Shown: one piece after another, positions 1 through 8,433 of the stretch
Numbering within the stretch: the stretch's first letter is position 1
Layout: each line of letters begins with the position of its first letter
Assembly: GCA_025808415.1 (NCBI GenBank)
Contig: CP075525.1
Span: 1,473,501 to 1,537,500 of the forward strand
Origin: Cyclobacteriaceae bacterium
GTDB taxonomy: Bacteria > Bacteroidota > Bacteroidia > Cytophagales > Cyclobacteriaceae
DNA: 64,000 nt
Direction of reading: 5' to 3'
Made by a program: the position numbers and the translations under genes
The notes under the pieces: generated by a model
What the model was told of the DNA's origin: nothing
What the model saw: only the letters and a program-made list of their open reading frames with translations
Database searches by the model: none

Positions 1-510
1 GGCGTTTCACTTAGCGATGCCACCTATATATTTTTCGCCTACCTTGGCCTTTCACAGGCTTTTAGTAACCATCAATCGCAGGTTTACATGGCCTATGGTG
101 GTGGGGTAATATTGCTTGCTTTTGGTGCGTATTACCTGTTTGTAAAAAGCCGTAGGATATTGGATTTTAAAAGTGTAAACATAAAGGCCAGGAGCCCGCT
201 GCGGCTTGCAGCGAAGGGGTTTATCATTAATGGCCTAAGCCCGATGGTGCTTATTTTCTGGATCGGCACCGTAAGTGTGGCCACGGGCGAATTTGGTTAT
301 ACCACGCACTACCAGGCTGCGCTTTTTTTTGGTGCCATTGTAGCCACTGTTTTTGCTACCGATATGCTCAAGGCCAAGCTTGCAGATAAATTGCGCGAAG
401 TACTTACCCCGCGGCTGGTTCGTATCATGAACATTCTCTTAGGCCTGGTAATGGTACTTTTTGGAAGCAGGCTGCTCTTATTCTCCGACTCCTTGTTTGC
501 GACCCATTGA
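1..510 (+). CDS. LysE/RhtB-family transporter, 3' part
   Basis: This is the C-terminal part of an inner-membrane amino-acid or metabolite exporter of the LysE/RhtB type. The reading frame is open to base 1, so the gene begins outside the window. The visible protein has hydrophobic segments, a basic loop, and the stretch KGFIINGLSPMVLIFW, which resembles the conserved GFxxNxxNP region of the family. A last membrane segment lies near the C-terminus. An ATG at 88 is in frame but falls inside the conserved region, so it is not the start. The gene converges on the batA-like gene, with 10 nt between stop codons. The substrate cannot be told from sequence. Confidence 0.8.
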   Translation, partial: GVSLSDATYIFFAYLGLSQAFSNHQSQVYMAYGGGVILLAFGAYYLFVKSRRILDFKSVNIKARSPLRLAAKGFIINGLSPMVLIFWIGTVSVATGEFGYTTHYQAALFFGAIVATVFATDMLKAKLADKLREVLTPRLVRIMNILLGLVMVLFGSRLLLFSDSLFATH

Positions 511-520
511 TTGGGGTCTA

Positions 521-1573
521 TTAATCCTGTAAAACATTGCTAATAAAAGTTGATTTGGTGAATAACCAGACCAACAACAGAACAATGGCCCAAGTGAGGT
601 AAAATTGGTAGTAATCGGCTGTATTCTTAAAACGTGTTTCCTTTATTTCGGCCTTTTCATAGTGATCGATTTTATCGAACACTTGTTCCAGTGCCCGGTT
701 GTCGCTTACGCGGAAAAATTCCCCACCACCAATGTCCGCAATTTTACGCATGGTGGTTTCATCAACCGTGTTGTCAATCATGTTCGGCCTGCCAAAAAAA
801 TCTTTTCCATAGGGCACCATGCCTTCCTTGCCGATTATGATAGTATAAATTTTTATACCAAAGGCAGCCGCCAGTTCGGCAGCGGTTATCGGATCAATGT
901 TGCCTGCGGTGTTATCACCATCGCTAAGCAAAATACACACCTTCGATTTTGAGTTTGCCTCGCGCATACGGTTGGTAACAACACCCAACGCACTGCCTAT
1001 GGCCGTACCACGATTGTCAATCATGGAAAAATCAATTTCACGGATATACGATTTTAGAAGATCATAATCGGTAGTTAAGGGGACCAGTGAAAAAGCATCA
1101 CCCGAAAATACAACCAGACCAATCCTGTCCTGCATCCTACCGTCTATAAAATCTGTTGCAACATTTTTAGCAGCTTCTAAACGGTTTGGAAGAAAATCCG
1201 ATATCTGCATGGACTGTGAGATGTCAATGGCAATCATGATATCAATACCTTCTGTCCATTGTTCAACTTTTTCATTTGTTTTCTGGGGGCGCGCCAGGCT
1301 GGTAAACAACAGTGTAAGCACCAGCATCATCAGCACATCGGGCAGCAACCGCACCAGGTTTATGGGTGAAGTTTTTAAGTCGCGTTGGGTTAGTGCAACC
1401 GGCAATTTTTGATTGAACTTGTAGCGCCACAACCATCGAATGAGAAATAGCACTGGCAAAGCGATTATTCCATACAGGAACTCTGGCCTTTCCCAGGTAA
1501 ATGATTGCAAGGTTGACGGGTTGAACCACTCCAGCGAATACCACGCATTTGAAAAAGTTGGTTGTTTATCCAT
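521..1573 (-). CDS. BatA-like VWA-domain membrane protein
   Basis: A 350-residue membrane protein with a von Willebrand A domain. Membrane segments are predicted near residues 34-50, 76-94 and 322-342, so the VWA domain (about 108-310) lies between the second and third. The metal-ion-dependent adhesion site DISQS (DxSxS) is at 117-121. This layout matches BatA/BatB proteins of Bacteroides aerotolerance (Bat) operons, whose biochemical role is still poorly defined but which usually work with a MoxR AAA ATPase. It is the last gene of a three-gene minus-strand operon and its start overlaps the upstream BatD-like gene by 8 nt, suggesting translational coupling. No batB or batC follows: the next gene runs the other way. 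Confidence 0.85.
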   Translation of the reverse strand: MDKQPTFSNAWYSLEWFNPSTLQSFTWERPEFLYGIIALPVLFLIRWLWRYKFNQKLPVALTQRDLKTSPINLVRLLPDVLMMLVLTLLFTSLARPQKTNEKVEQWTEGIDIMIAIDISQSMQISDFLPNRLEAAKNVATDFIDGRMQDRIGLVVFSGDAFSLVPLTTDYDLLKSYIREIDFSMIDNRGTAIGSALGVVTNRMREANSKSKVCILLSDGDNTAGNIDPITAAELAAAFGIKIYTIIIGKEGMVPYGKDFFGRPNMIDNTVDETTMRKIADIGGGEFFRVSDNRALEQVFDKIDHYEKAEIKETRFKNTADYYQFYLTWAIVLLLVWLFTKSTFISNVLQD

Positions 1574-2477
1574 TTTTCAACGTTTCAATCAGGTGTGTAA
1601 AACGCCTTTCGGCTATTTGCTGTAAATGGGCAAGGGGTTCTGTTACGGTAGTTGAACTTCCGTAAATGGCGCGGTCAATGGCCTGCAAACTCGTACCTAA
1701 TTGTTCATCCTTCTCCAGCATCAGGGTTTCGCGGGTGGTAAGTTTAGTAAACGGTTTTCCTTCCAACTGTTCCAGGTATTTTTTCCATAAGGATAAAGCC
1801 GCTTCGGTTTGTTCGGTAGTAAACTGTGCCTGAAGCAACATGAGTTTGTCTGAAAAAAGTCGGATAAACGTTTTATGGTTGCGGTAAAGCCGTTTTAGCC
1901 GGAAATATTTGCGTATCTTTTTTCCAAATGCGATCCACACTACCAGGGCGGTGATCAGTAAAATCCCGACACCAATAAGCAGCACGGGATAATTCAGCAG
2001 AAATGCAACGCGTTGATAAGCAGTGTTAGTCAATAAGGGAAGGTTCTCCGCGCTTATACTGTCGGGTATTGGTGTCTTCACCATGGCGGCCAGCAACACA
2101 CTGTCGGGCTGGGACACATAACGTGTACAATCTTTTTCAGCTACAACAAATACCGGTAAGCTAAGGTATTGTACGGCATTCACATCAAAAGTTGCGAGTT
2201 GATACACTACACTATCATAACTAATGCCCAGGTGCGATTGTGTGGGCATGTAATTTTTTTTCAAAAATTCAAAAGGAGAGAATGTAAAGGTTGAGTCGGG
2301 GAAAAGGATAGTTAAATGGGTAGGGTATTGTGCAGTCAGGTAATAGGTTATAGGGTCGCCTATGCGCACGCTATCCTGAATGAAACCGCCATTTACTTTA
2401 ACCTGCGCGTTAGCCTGAAGCATGGCGAGGACAAGCAAAAACTGCAAACCTGTTTTGTAAATTCCCTTTCGCCTCAT
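1566..2477 (-). CDS. BatD-like membrane-anchored protein
   Basis: A 303-residue protein with an N-terminal signal peptide (hydrophobic stretch ending in ANAQ, about residues 1-25), a roughly 130-residue beta-rich periplasmic part, a single transmembrane helix near 160-180, and a basic helical cytoplasmic tail. Position between a DUF58 protein and a BatA-like VWA protein, and this topology, suggest a short BatD or DUF4381-like partner. Typical BatD proteins are much longer, so the assignment rests mainly on context. The stop overlaps the batA start by 8 nt, and 14 nt separate its start from the end of the DUF58 gene. Direct recognition of the domain is weak. Confidence 0.6.
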   Translation of the reverse strand: MRRKGIYKTGLQFLLVLAMLQANAQVKVNGGFIQDSVRIGDPITYYLTAQYPTHLTILFPDSTFTFSPFEFLKKNYMPTQSHLGISYDSVVYQLATFDVNAVQYLSLPVFVVAEKDCTRYVSQPDSVLLAAMVKTPIPDSISAENLPLLTNTAYQRVAFLLNYPVLLIGVGILLITALVVWIAFGKKIRKYFRLKRLYRNHKTFIRLFSDKLMLLQAQFTTEQTEAALSLWKKYLEQLEGKPFTKLTTRETLMLEKDEQLGTSLQAIDRAIYGSSTTVTEPLAHLQQIAERRFTHLIETLKNG

Positions 2478-2491
2478 GGTTCTGCTTCTTC

Positions 2492-3370
2492 CTAAGTTGT
2501 TTTTACAGTCCTGTTCCTGACTTTAAACAAACGAAGCAATTTCGGAACATAATCCTCGTCTGTATCCAACGAAATAAAATTAATCTGGTGCTTTTTACAG
2601 AACAGGGTGAGTTGAGTTTTCCTGTCCTCCAGGCGGTCGCTGATTTTTTTTCTGAAATCCCCGAAGGAGGTGTTGATCCACAATGTTTTTCCGCTCTCTT
2701 TATCCTCCACCGGTATAATGCCCAATTTTGGCAAACGGGTTTCCCGCTTGTCGCTAATGTGCACAATCACCAGGTCGTGCCTCCTGGCTAAAGCTTTCAG
2801 GTTATGCTGGTACGACTCATCAATAAAATCTGAAATAAGAATGATCACGCTTCTGCGTTTTATCGTGTTAAGCGCAAAAGCCATGGCCTTATTCAGGTCG
2901 GTTTTTTTTGACTTTGCTTTTAGGGTAACAATACTGTGGATGATCTGGTAAGCTTGCGAAACCCCTTTGCTGGGTTTGATATACAACTCCCGTTGATCGG
3001 AGTAGCAGATAAGCCCAACATGGCTGGATTCCTTTACTGCGGAGAGGGCCAATACCCCACAAATTTCTTTGCCAATATCGCCCTTGGTTTGGCCGCTCGA
3101 ACCGATTTCCTGCGAGGCGCTTACGTCCAGTATAAAAAATACGGTTTGTTCCTTTTCCTCCCGAAAGGTTTTTACATACGTATCATGGCCTTTGGCCGAT
3201 ACGTTCCAGTCGATGGTGCGTATATCGTCACCATATTGATAGGGCCGTACATCGTCAAATTCCAATCCTGTACCCTTAAACACAGAATGAAAATCGCCCT
3301 GCATCTGGCTGTTAATGGCCTTGCGTATCTGTATTTCGTATTTGCGTAACTTTTTTAGGAGTTCTTTCAC
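2492..3370 (-). CDS. DUF58 domain protein (VWA-like)
   Basis: A 292-residue soluble DUF58 protein. The family signature FKGTGLEFDDVRPYQYGDD lies near residues 31-49, followed by RTIDWNVSAKG. The C-terminal half has a VWA-like fold with FFILDVSASQ carrying a partial MIDAS motif. DUF58 proteins usually sit directly downstream of a MoxR-type AAA ATPase and upstream of Bat VWA genes. Here the DUF58 gene is first in its operon and no moxR precedes it in the window, because the upstream neighbour is transcribed divergently. No membrane segment is apparent, so it is probably cytoplasmic or peripheral. Its exact role is unknown. Confidence 0.87.
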   Translation of the reverse strand: MKELLKKLRKYEIQIRKAINSQMQGDFHSVFKGTGLEFDDVRPYQYGDDIRTIDWNVSAKGHDTYVKTFREEKEQTVFFILDVSASQEIGSSGQTKGDIGKEICGVLALSAVKESSHVGLICYSDQRELYIKPSKGVSQAYQIIHSIVTLKAKSKKTDLNKAMAFALNTIKRRSVIILISDFIDESYQHNLKALARRHDLVIVHISDKRETRLPKLGIIPVEDKESGKTLWINTSFGDFRKKISDRLEDRKTQLTLFCKKHQINFISLDTDEDYVPKLLRLFKVRNRTVKTT

Positions 3371-3403
3371 CGATTTACCGCTGCTGGATCAATTTTTGAG
3401 TTC

Positions 3404-3411
3404 CAAAAATA
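3404..3411 (-). promoter_or_regulatory. candidate -7 element for the DUF58-BatD-BatA operon
   Basis: On the minus strand this reads TATTTTTG, an exact match to the Bacteroidota -7 consensus TAnnTTTG. It lies 33 nt upstream of the DUF58 start codon. I see no good TTTG at the matching -33 distance, so the call is tentative. Confidence 0.35.
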
Positions 3412-3475
3412 ATTAAATGTACCTACTTTGCTCACCTCAATTAACGGGTTGGTCGATTTTGGCCATAAAGGGAAA

Positions 3476-3841
3476 ATGCACAGGATTATCATCATTCTGA
3501 TTACGTGTTCACTGGTATGCGGATGCCAACGCAACAAAACCCCGAAGGGCATTTTGACCGAACCTGAAATGGTTAGCGTGCTTATTCAAATGTACCTGGC
3601 CGAAGAAAAGCTTGCGCTGATCCCTATCGATTATGACTCCATGAACCGGTTGATACCTTATTTCCGAAACTATGTCTTTTCACAGGCAGGTGTGCAGGAC
3701 TCCACCTTTCGCAAATCGATGGAGTACTATATGGCCAACCCCCGGCAGCTTGATTTTATTTATTCGGCAGTGGTGGATTCCTTAAGTTTGCGCGAGCAAG
3801 TGTTGCCCAACGAGTACAGTAAATATGCCCCACCCCAATGA
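3476..3841 (+). CDS. DUF4296 lipoprotein
   Basis: A small lipoprotein of 121 residues. The ATG at 3476 is chosen because it gives a compact lipoprotein signal (hydrophobic run from residue 4, then CSLVCGC with candidate lipidation cysteines near 15-17). An upstream in-frame TTG at 3428 would add 16 polar residues before it. The middle part, with EPEMVSVLIQMYLAEEKL and a later MEYYMANPRQL, matches the DUF4296 pattern found in Bacteroidota. The function is unknown. The stop codon overlaps the mutS2 start by 17 nt, so the two are probably co-transcribed, although no functional link is obvious. Confidence 0.8.
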   Translation: MHRIIIILITCSLVCGCQRNKTPKGILTEPEMVSVLIQMYLAEEKLALIPIDYDSMNRLIPYFRNYVFSQAGVQDSTFRKSMEYYMANPRQLDFIYSAVVDSLSLREQVLPNEYSKYAPPQ

Positions 3842-6191
3842 TGTAGAAAACAGGCTTGGCTTTGACCACATTCGTGCAAGGTTGATCAACTTTACACTGT
3901 CGGCATTGGGTAAAGCACACGTGGATGCGCTTTATTTTTTAACGGATGCCGATGCGATAAAGCACCTATTGCAACAGGTTAATGAATTCAAACAGGTTTT
4001 TGAGCGCGGGGATGCTTTCCCGTCAAATCATTACCTGGACCCTGCGGCCTTGTTCAAGCGGGCTTCGTTGGAGGGAAACTACCTGGATGAACAGGATTTT
4101 CTGCACATCGCTCACTCCTTACAAACCATCCTTGCATGCCGCGATTACCTGGTGAAAAACCGTGAACAGTACCCGGTATTGTTTCAGCTTGCCGGTCCTA
4201 TTCAGGTTTCTGGTGCTTTTGTGAAGCAAATTCATGCGGTGATTGATGATGCGCGGTTGGTGAGGGATTCGGCTAGCACCGAGTTGAGCCGGATACGAAG
4301 AAGGCTTCGGGATGAGCAGGGACGATCGCGGAAATTAATCGACCAGGTTTATCGGCATGCCGTTGAGCAACAATGGGTGCCCGAAGGTGCCTTGCCCACC
4401 ATTCGTGGCGGCAGGTTGGTTATACCTGTGCTGGCTGAGCACAAGCGAAAGCTGAAAGGTTTTATCCAGGACGAATCGGCTACGGGCCAAACGGTGTTTA
4501 TGGAACCTGCAGAGGTACTGGAAGCCAATAATGAAATCCGCGATTTAGAACATGCTGAAAAGCGCGAGGTAATACGGATACTCATACAGCTCACAGATAA
4601 CTTGCGCAAAGAAATTCCGCAACTACAGTTGGCATATCAGTTTTTAGGCTGGATTGATTTCATCAGGGCCAAGGCAAAGCTGGCCGTTGAGTTGCAGGCA
4701 GAACTTCCCGAAATAGCGCCAACACCAACCTTACGGTGGATGAACGCACGACACCCTTTGCTATTCATGAGCCTGAAAGGAAAACGTGAGCTTGTACCGT
4801 TGACTATAGATTTAACAGAGGCCGATCGGTTCTTGCTGGTATCGGGCCCAAATGCTGGTGGAAAATCGGTTTGCCTTAAAACGGTTGGCTTGTTGCAGTA
4901 TATGCTTCAATGCGGACTGTTGATTCCGGTTTCACCTGACTCCAAAGCTGGAATTTTTGATGACTTGTTTATTGACATTGGCGATCAGCAGTCGATTGAG
5001 AATGACCTGAGCACGTACAGCAGCCATTTAAAAAACATGGCGCATTTTGTTCAGCATGGTCATGGTAAAACCCTGGTGCTGCTGGATGAATTAGGATCAG
5101 GAACCGATCCGAATTTTGGTGGTGCCATAGCACAGGCTATTTTGCAAGCCTTGCTGAAAAAACGTGTTTGGGGCGTGGCCACCACACATTACTACAATTT
5201 GAAATTATTTGCCGGGCAGCAACAAGGTATTCGCAACGCTGCCATGCGCTTCGATGAAAAAAACATGGTGCCGCTTTACCTGCTTGATATCGGTAAGCCA
5301 GGCAGCTCATTTGCTTTGGAGATTGCCCACAAAACCGGTTTACCTGAAGAAATACTGGAAACAGCACGCCAGCTTGCAGGAAGTGAACTGGTAGGTTTTG
5401 AAACACTGGTACGGGACCTTGAGCAGGAGCGAAACATGTTGACCGAAAAGAGCAATCAGTTGCGAAAGCAAGATATAACCTTGAAAGCCCTGCTTAAAAA
5501 ATACGAGGTGCTAAGTAGCGAACTGGATGCCAAGAAGAAGGAGATTTTGAATAAAGCAAAAGAGGAGGCCAGCAGGTTACTGGCAGAAACAAACCGCGAG
5601 ATTGAAAAAACCATTCGCCACATACGGGAGAACCAGGCGCAAAAGCAGGAAACCACTAAGGTGCGAAAGAACCTGGAGGTGATGGCGCAAAAAGTATCGC
5701 GGCAGGAAGTGCAAAAACCAAAGCCGCCTGTTGTACTTAAACCAGGAGACCGTGTACGCATTACCGGGCAGGATGGAAGCGGTGTAGTATTGTCTGTAAA
5801 GGGCAAACAGGCCATGGTGCAATTCGGTGAATTAAAATCAATGGTGGCCTTGAGCCAACTTGAACTTGCATCTCAATCCAAAGCTGATAAGGTTACCGAA
5901 GCCAAACTACGGTCGGTTGGGTTAAGTTTGCATGAGAAACGTGCCGTATATAGTTCCGTATTGGATGTGCGTGGTAAGCGGGTGGATGAAGTGGTTCCGT
6001 TGCTCGATCAGTTTATAGATACTTCTGTGTTACTAAGCCAGGGGGAAATAAAAATTTTACATGGCAAAGGTGAAGGTGTGCTTCGCAAAGTTATCCGTGA
6101 ACAACTTAAGAAATACAAACAGGTAGCTTCGGTAGCCGATGAACATGTTGAGCGTGGAGGAGATGGAATAACGGTGGTGGTATTAAAATAG
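3825..6191 (+). CDS. mutS2: endonuclease MutS2
   Basis: A 788-residue MutS2. Order: a MutS-like core/lever region (1-320), the ABC-type ATPase with Walker A GPNAGGKSV near 341-349 and Walker B with LLDELGSGTDP near 417-427, a coiled-coil basic segment (about 520-640), a KOW-like stretch (PGDRVRITGQDGSGVV), and a C-terminal Smr nuclease domain containing LDVRGKRVDE and LHGKGEGVLR. MutS2 lacks the mismatch-reading domain of MutS. It is known to suppress homologous recombination and, in Bacillus, to act on collided ribosomes. Its start overlaps the preceding DUF4296 gene. Length and motifs are full and intact. Confidence 0.96.
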   Translation: MPHPNDVENRLGFDHIRARLINFTLSALGKAHVDALYFLTDADAIKHLLQQVNEFKQVFERGDAFPSNHYLDPAALFKRASLEGNYLDEQDFLHIAHSLQTILACRDYLVKNREQYPVLFQLAGPIQVSGAFVKQIHAVIDDARLVRDSASTELSRIRRRLRDEQGRSRKLIDQVYRHAVEQQWVPEGALPTIRGGRLVIPVLAEHKRKLKGFIQDESATGQTVFMEPAEVLEANNEIRDLEHAEKREVIRILIQLTDNLRKEIPQLQLAYQFLGWIDFIRAKAKLAVELQAELPEIAPTPTLRWMNARHPLLFMSLKGKRELVPLTIDLTEADRFLLVSGPNAGGKSVCLKTVGLLQYMLQCGLLIPVSPDSKAGIFDDLFIDIGDQQSIENDLSTYSSHLKNMAHFVQHGHGKTLVLLDELGSGTDPNFGGAIAQAILQALLKKRVWGVATTHYYNLKLFAGQQQGIRNAAMRFDEKNMVPLYLLDIGKPGSSFALEIAHKTGLPEEILETARQLAGSELVGFETLVRDLEQERNMLTEKSNQLRKQDITLKALLKKYEVLSSELDAKKKEILNKAKEEASRLLAETNREIEKTIRHIRENQAQKQETTKVRKNLEVMAQKVSRQEVQKPKPPVVLKPGDRVRITGQDGSGVVLSVKGKQAMVQFGELKSMVALSQLELASQSKADKVTEAKLRSVGLSLHEKRAVYSSVLDVRGKRVDEVVPLLDQFIDTSVLLSQGEIKILHGKGEGVLRKVIREQLKKYKQVASVADEHVERGGDGITVVVLK

Positions 6192-6325
6192 CTCTAAGTA
6201 CTGGGTAATAATTGTAAAGGTGTTTTCCAAAGCAAGTTTTCTAGCCGTTAAATCATCTTTTTCCTAATTATCCGACTTGTTTTTAGCGAAATATCGGCAG
6301 TCTTTTCGATTCAATTGTATGAAAT

Positions 6326-6352
6326 GAAAAAGGCCTCGACCGAGGCCTTTCA
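6326..6352 (-). terminator. Rho-independent terminator of the small lipoprotein gene
   Basis: A 9-bp stem (AAGGCCTCG with CGAGGCCTT, almost no loop beyond AC) followed on the minus strand by TTTTTC. It lies 18 nt after the stop of the lipoprotein gene at 6370. Read on the plus strand it may also stop mutS2 transcripts. Confidence 0.75.
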
Positions 6353-6369
6353 AAATCTTACAGAACTTT

Positions 6370-6870
6370 TTAATTAAAAACAAAAGTCCAGTTGCCATTA
6401 ACGGCTTCTGTTCTCCCGGCTGCACCAGCATAATCACAAGAAGTACAAATCAAATCTGAAATAGTTAGTTGACCTGTGCTACTGATCGTGTAAACCATAG
6501 GGACACCATCATTTCTTACCAATGATCCACTGTCGCCTGTACCGATATTAACGAATGACCATGTTCCGCTTGCCGGCCAGGGACTGGGTGTTGGTCGTGC
6601 ACCGGTAACAGAAAAGTTATAAGGGCCATTTCCATTGTTGGCGTTGGCGTTAAACGTACCTGAAAATGTCAACTTGAAGTTGGTAAAGTCACCGGTTCTA
6701 TTAGCACCATCCAGGCTTACACTTACAATATTCCAGGTTTTTGAAAGCTTACCGAGTTGAACTTGCTGTGGGATAGGGGCCGGATCTTTACCACCACAAT
6801 TACTCATCAAAACAACGGCACTTGCCAAAATCACGAAAGAAACCGCTCTGGCCAATATTTTCATCATCAT
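6370..6870 (-). CDS. lipocalin-like lipoprotein
   Basis: A 166-residue secreted lipoprotein. The signal peptide is followed by a cysteine at residue 25 (LMSNCGGKD), the expected lipobox. The start could also be one of the two following methionines. The mature part begins with a short proline linker and then KLSKTWNIVSVSLDG, a pattern common in small lipocalin-like or DUF5004-type lipoproteins of Bacteroidota, with predicted beta strands through to the end (WTFVFN). Two cysteines near the C-terminus (ICTSCDY) could form a disulfide. It is monocistronic with its own terminator. Ligand and function are unknown. Confidence 0.7.
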   Translation of the reverse strand: MMMKILARAVSFVILASAVVLMSNCGGKDPAPIPQQVQLGKLSKTWNIVSVSLDGANRTGDFTNFKLTFSGTFNANANNGNGPYNFSVTGARPTPSPWPASGTWSFVNIGTGDSGSLVRNDGVPMVYTISSTGQLTISDLICTSCDYAGAAGRTEAVNGNWTFVFN

Positions 6871-6994
6871 CTTATAAATAGGTTATATGTTACGAATTTG
6901 GGGTTTACGGGGCACAAAATCAAACCTTAACGGCTGAAATGCAAATTTTACGGGAGTTTATCGGTTTAAATCGGTTGTTGTAACCCATACAACG

Positions 6995-7639
6995 TCAACC
7001 TGCCTTGGTTGGTACGTGTTTGTAGTCCATAACATTGATTATTTCCGCATCCCTGGGATATTCATTGGCCTGGTTTGAGGCTATAAAAACAAGTTTGTTA
7101 CTGGCTTGCATTTTCAGTTGGCTTTGGTACCAATCCAATGCCTGTTTGTCGAGGTTGGTGCCCGGTTCATCCAGAAACAACACCGGGGTATCCGTATAAA
7201 ATGCCAGGCCAAGTTTCAAACGTTGCTTCATGCCGGAGGAAAAGTTGGCTATAAACTTCTTATGCGCTTGTTCTAAGTACATAGCCTCCAGTACCTGTTC
7301 AGGTACATAGCCCGGTTTAATTGGTTTGGTTTTAAAGTGAAAATCTACCTGTTCCCGTAAGGTGAATTCGTCAATCAGGTCCATGTATGGTGTGGCTACC
7401 GAAACCAGTGGATAGATCTCTTCCACTTCAATAGCGGTCTGATCTTTCTTGTAGGTTAGTTTTCCTGAGCTTGGCGGCATCTGCCCCCAAAGCACTTGTA
7501 AAAGGGTTGATTTGCCCGAGCCGTTAGGTCCGGTAATGGCGTAAGTTTTTCCTTGTTGAAAGGTATAGGTAAGGTCGCGGAAAATCCATTCGTGGTTATA
7601 CCGCTTACCAAGCTTTTCGGTGGAAATGGTTATGCCCAT
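6995..7639 (-). CDS. orphan ABC transporter ATP-binding protein
   Basis: A 214-residue ABC ATPase with Walker A GPNGSGKST near residue 38, signature FSSGMKQRLKL near 138 and Walker B VLFLDEPGTNLD near 155. The H-loop position appears to carry IASNQ rather than the usual THD/H, so the switch histidine is missing. No permease gene is adjacent; its partner must be encoded elsewhere or it may act as a soluble ATPase. It follows lpxA by 5 nt and is the last gene of the lpxD-lpxC/fabZ-lpxA operon, so a role linked to the outer envelope is reasonable but unproven. Confidence 0.85.
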   Translation of the reverse strand: MGITISTEKLGKRYNHEWIFRDLTYTFQQGKTYAITGPNGSGKSTLLQVLWGQMPPSSGKLTYKKDQTAIEVEEIYPLVSVATPYMDLIDEFTLREQVDFHFKTKPIKPGYVPEQVLEAMYLEQAHKKFIANFSSGMKQRLKLGLAFYTDTPVLFLDEPGTNLDKQALDWYQSQLKMQASNKLVFIASNQANEYPRDAEIINVMDYKHVPTKAG

Positions 7640-7644
7640 TCCGG

Positions 7645-8433
7645 TCAGTCGCCTAAGCCGTAGCCCTTCATAATGCCGCGCTCCGATTTGCTGATGAAAT
7701 CAATGATGTAGTCGCGTTCGGCACTGGGCGGAATGGTTTCGGCAATAATATCGAGGGCTTTGGTATTGTTAATGCCCTTCATGAAAATATAGCGGTAGAT
7801 TTCCTGTATTTCTGAAATCTTTTCGGAGCTAAATCCCCTCCTGCGTAAGCCAACAGAATTGATGCCGGCATATGCCAAAGGCTCGCGTGCCGCTTTGGTG
7901 TAAGGCGGAACATCTTTACGCACCAATGAGCCACCGGAAATCATAACATGGGCACCAACTTTAACAAACTGATGCAATGCACTGGCACCGCCAATAATTG
8001 CCCAGTCATCAATGGTGACGTGGCCGGCAACCTGCACGGTGTTTACTAAAATACAATTGTTGCCGATAATGCAATCGTGCGCAACGTGCACATAAGCCAT
8101 CAACAGGCAGTTGCTGCCGATAACGGTTTTGAATTTATCGTGCGTACCCCGGCTAATGGTTACGAACTCGCGGATAACCGTGTTATCACCAATGAAGGTT
8201 TCGGTTTCTTCGCCTGCGAATTTCAAATCTTGTGGGATAGCAGAAATAGATGCGCCCGGATAAACTTTTACATTTTTGCCCAGCCGGGCGCCATCAAAGA
8301 TGACCACGTTAGGGCCTATCCAGCACCCATCGCCAATCACAACATTTTTTCCAATGGTGGCAAAGGGTTCAATAATTACGTTCGCGCCAATTTTGGCTTC
8401 AGGGTGAACGTTGGCTAGCGGATGGTAACTCAT
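7645..8433 (-). CDS. lpxA: acyl-ACP--UDP-N-acetylglucosamine O-acyltransferase LpxA
   Basis: A 262-residue LpxA, first enzyme of lipid A synthesis, which moves a 3-hydroxyacyl chain from ACP to the 3-OH of UDP-GlcNAc in the cytoplasm. The N-terminal 190 residues are hexapeptide repeats (isoleucine-rich left-handed beta helix) and the catalytic histidine lies in AYVHVAHDCIIG. The helical C-terminal part includes GLRRRGFS, typical of LpxA. The start overlaps the stop of the upstream lpxC/fabZ gene by 4 nt (ATGA type), indicating translational coupling. Length is normal. Confidence 0.96.
   Translation of the reverse strand: MSYHPLANVHPEAKIGANVIIEPFATIGKNVVIGDGCWIGPNVVIFDGARLGKNVKVYPGASISAIPQDLKFAGEETETFIGDNTVIREFVTISRGTHDKFKTVIGSNCLLMAYVHVAHDCIIGNNCILVNTVQVAGHVTIDDWAIIGGASALHQFVKVGAHVMISGGSLVRKDVPPYTKAAREPLAYAGINSVGLRRRGFSSEKISEIQEIYRYIFMKGINNTKALDIIAETIPPSAERDYIIDFISKSERGIMKGYGLGD

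Noticed and set aside
3367..3552. 61-codon minus-strand frame upstream of the DUF58 gene
   Set aside because: It overlaps the DUF4296 lipoprotein gene antisense, shows no family resemblance, and a likely promoter lies within it.
8077..8418. Plus-strand frame antisense to lpxA
   Set aside because: Shadow frame produced by the hexapeptide-repeat coding sequence.
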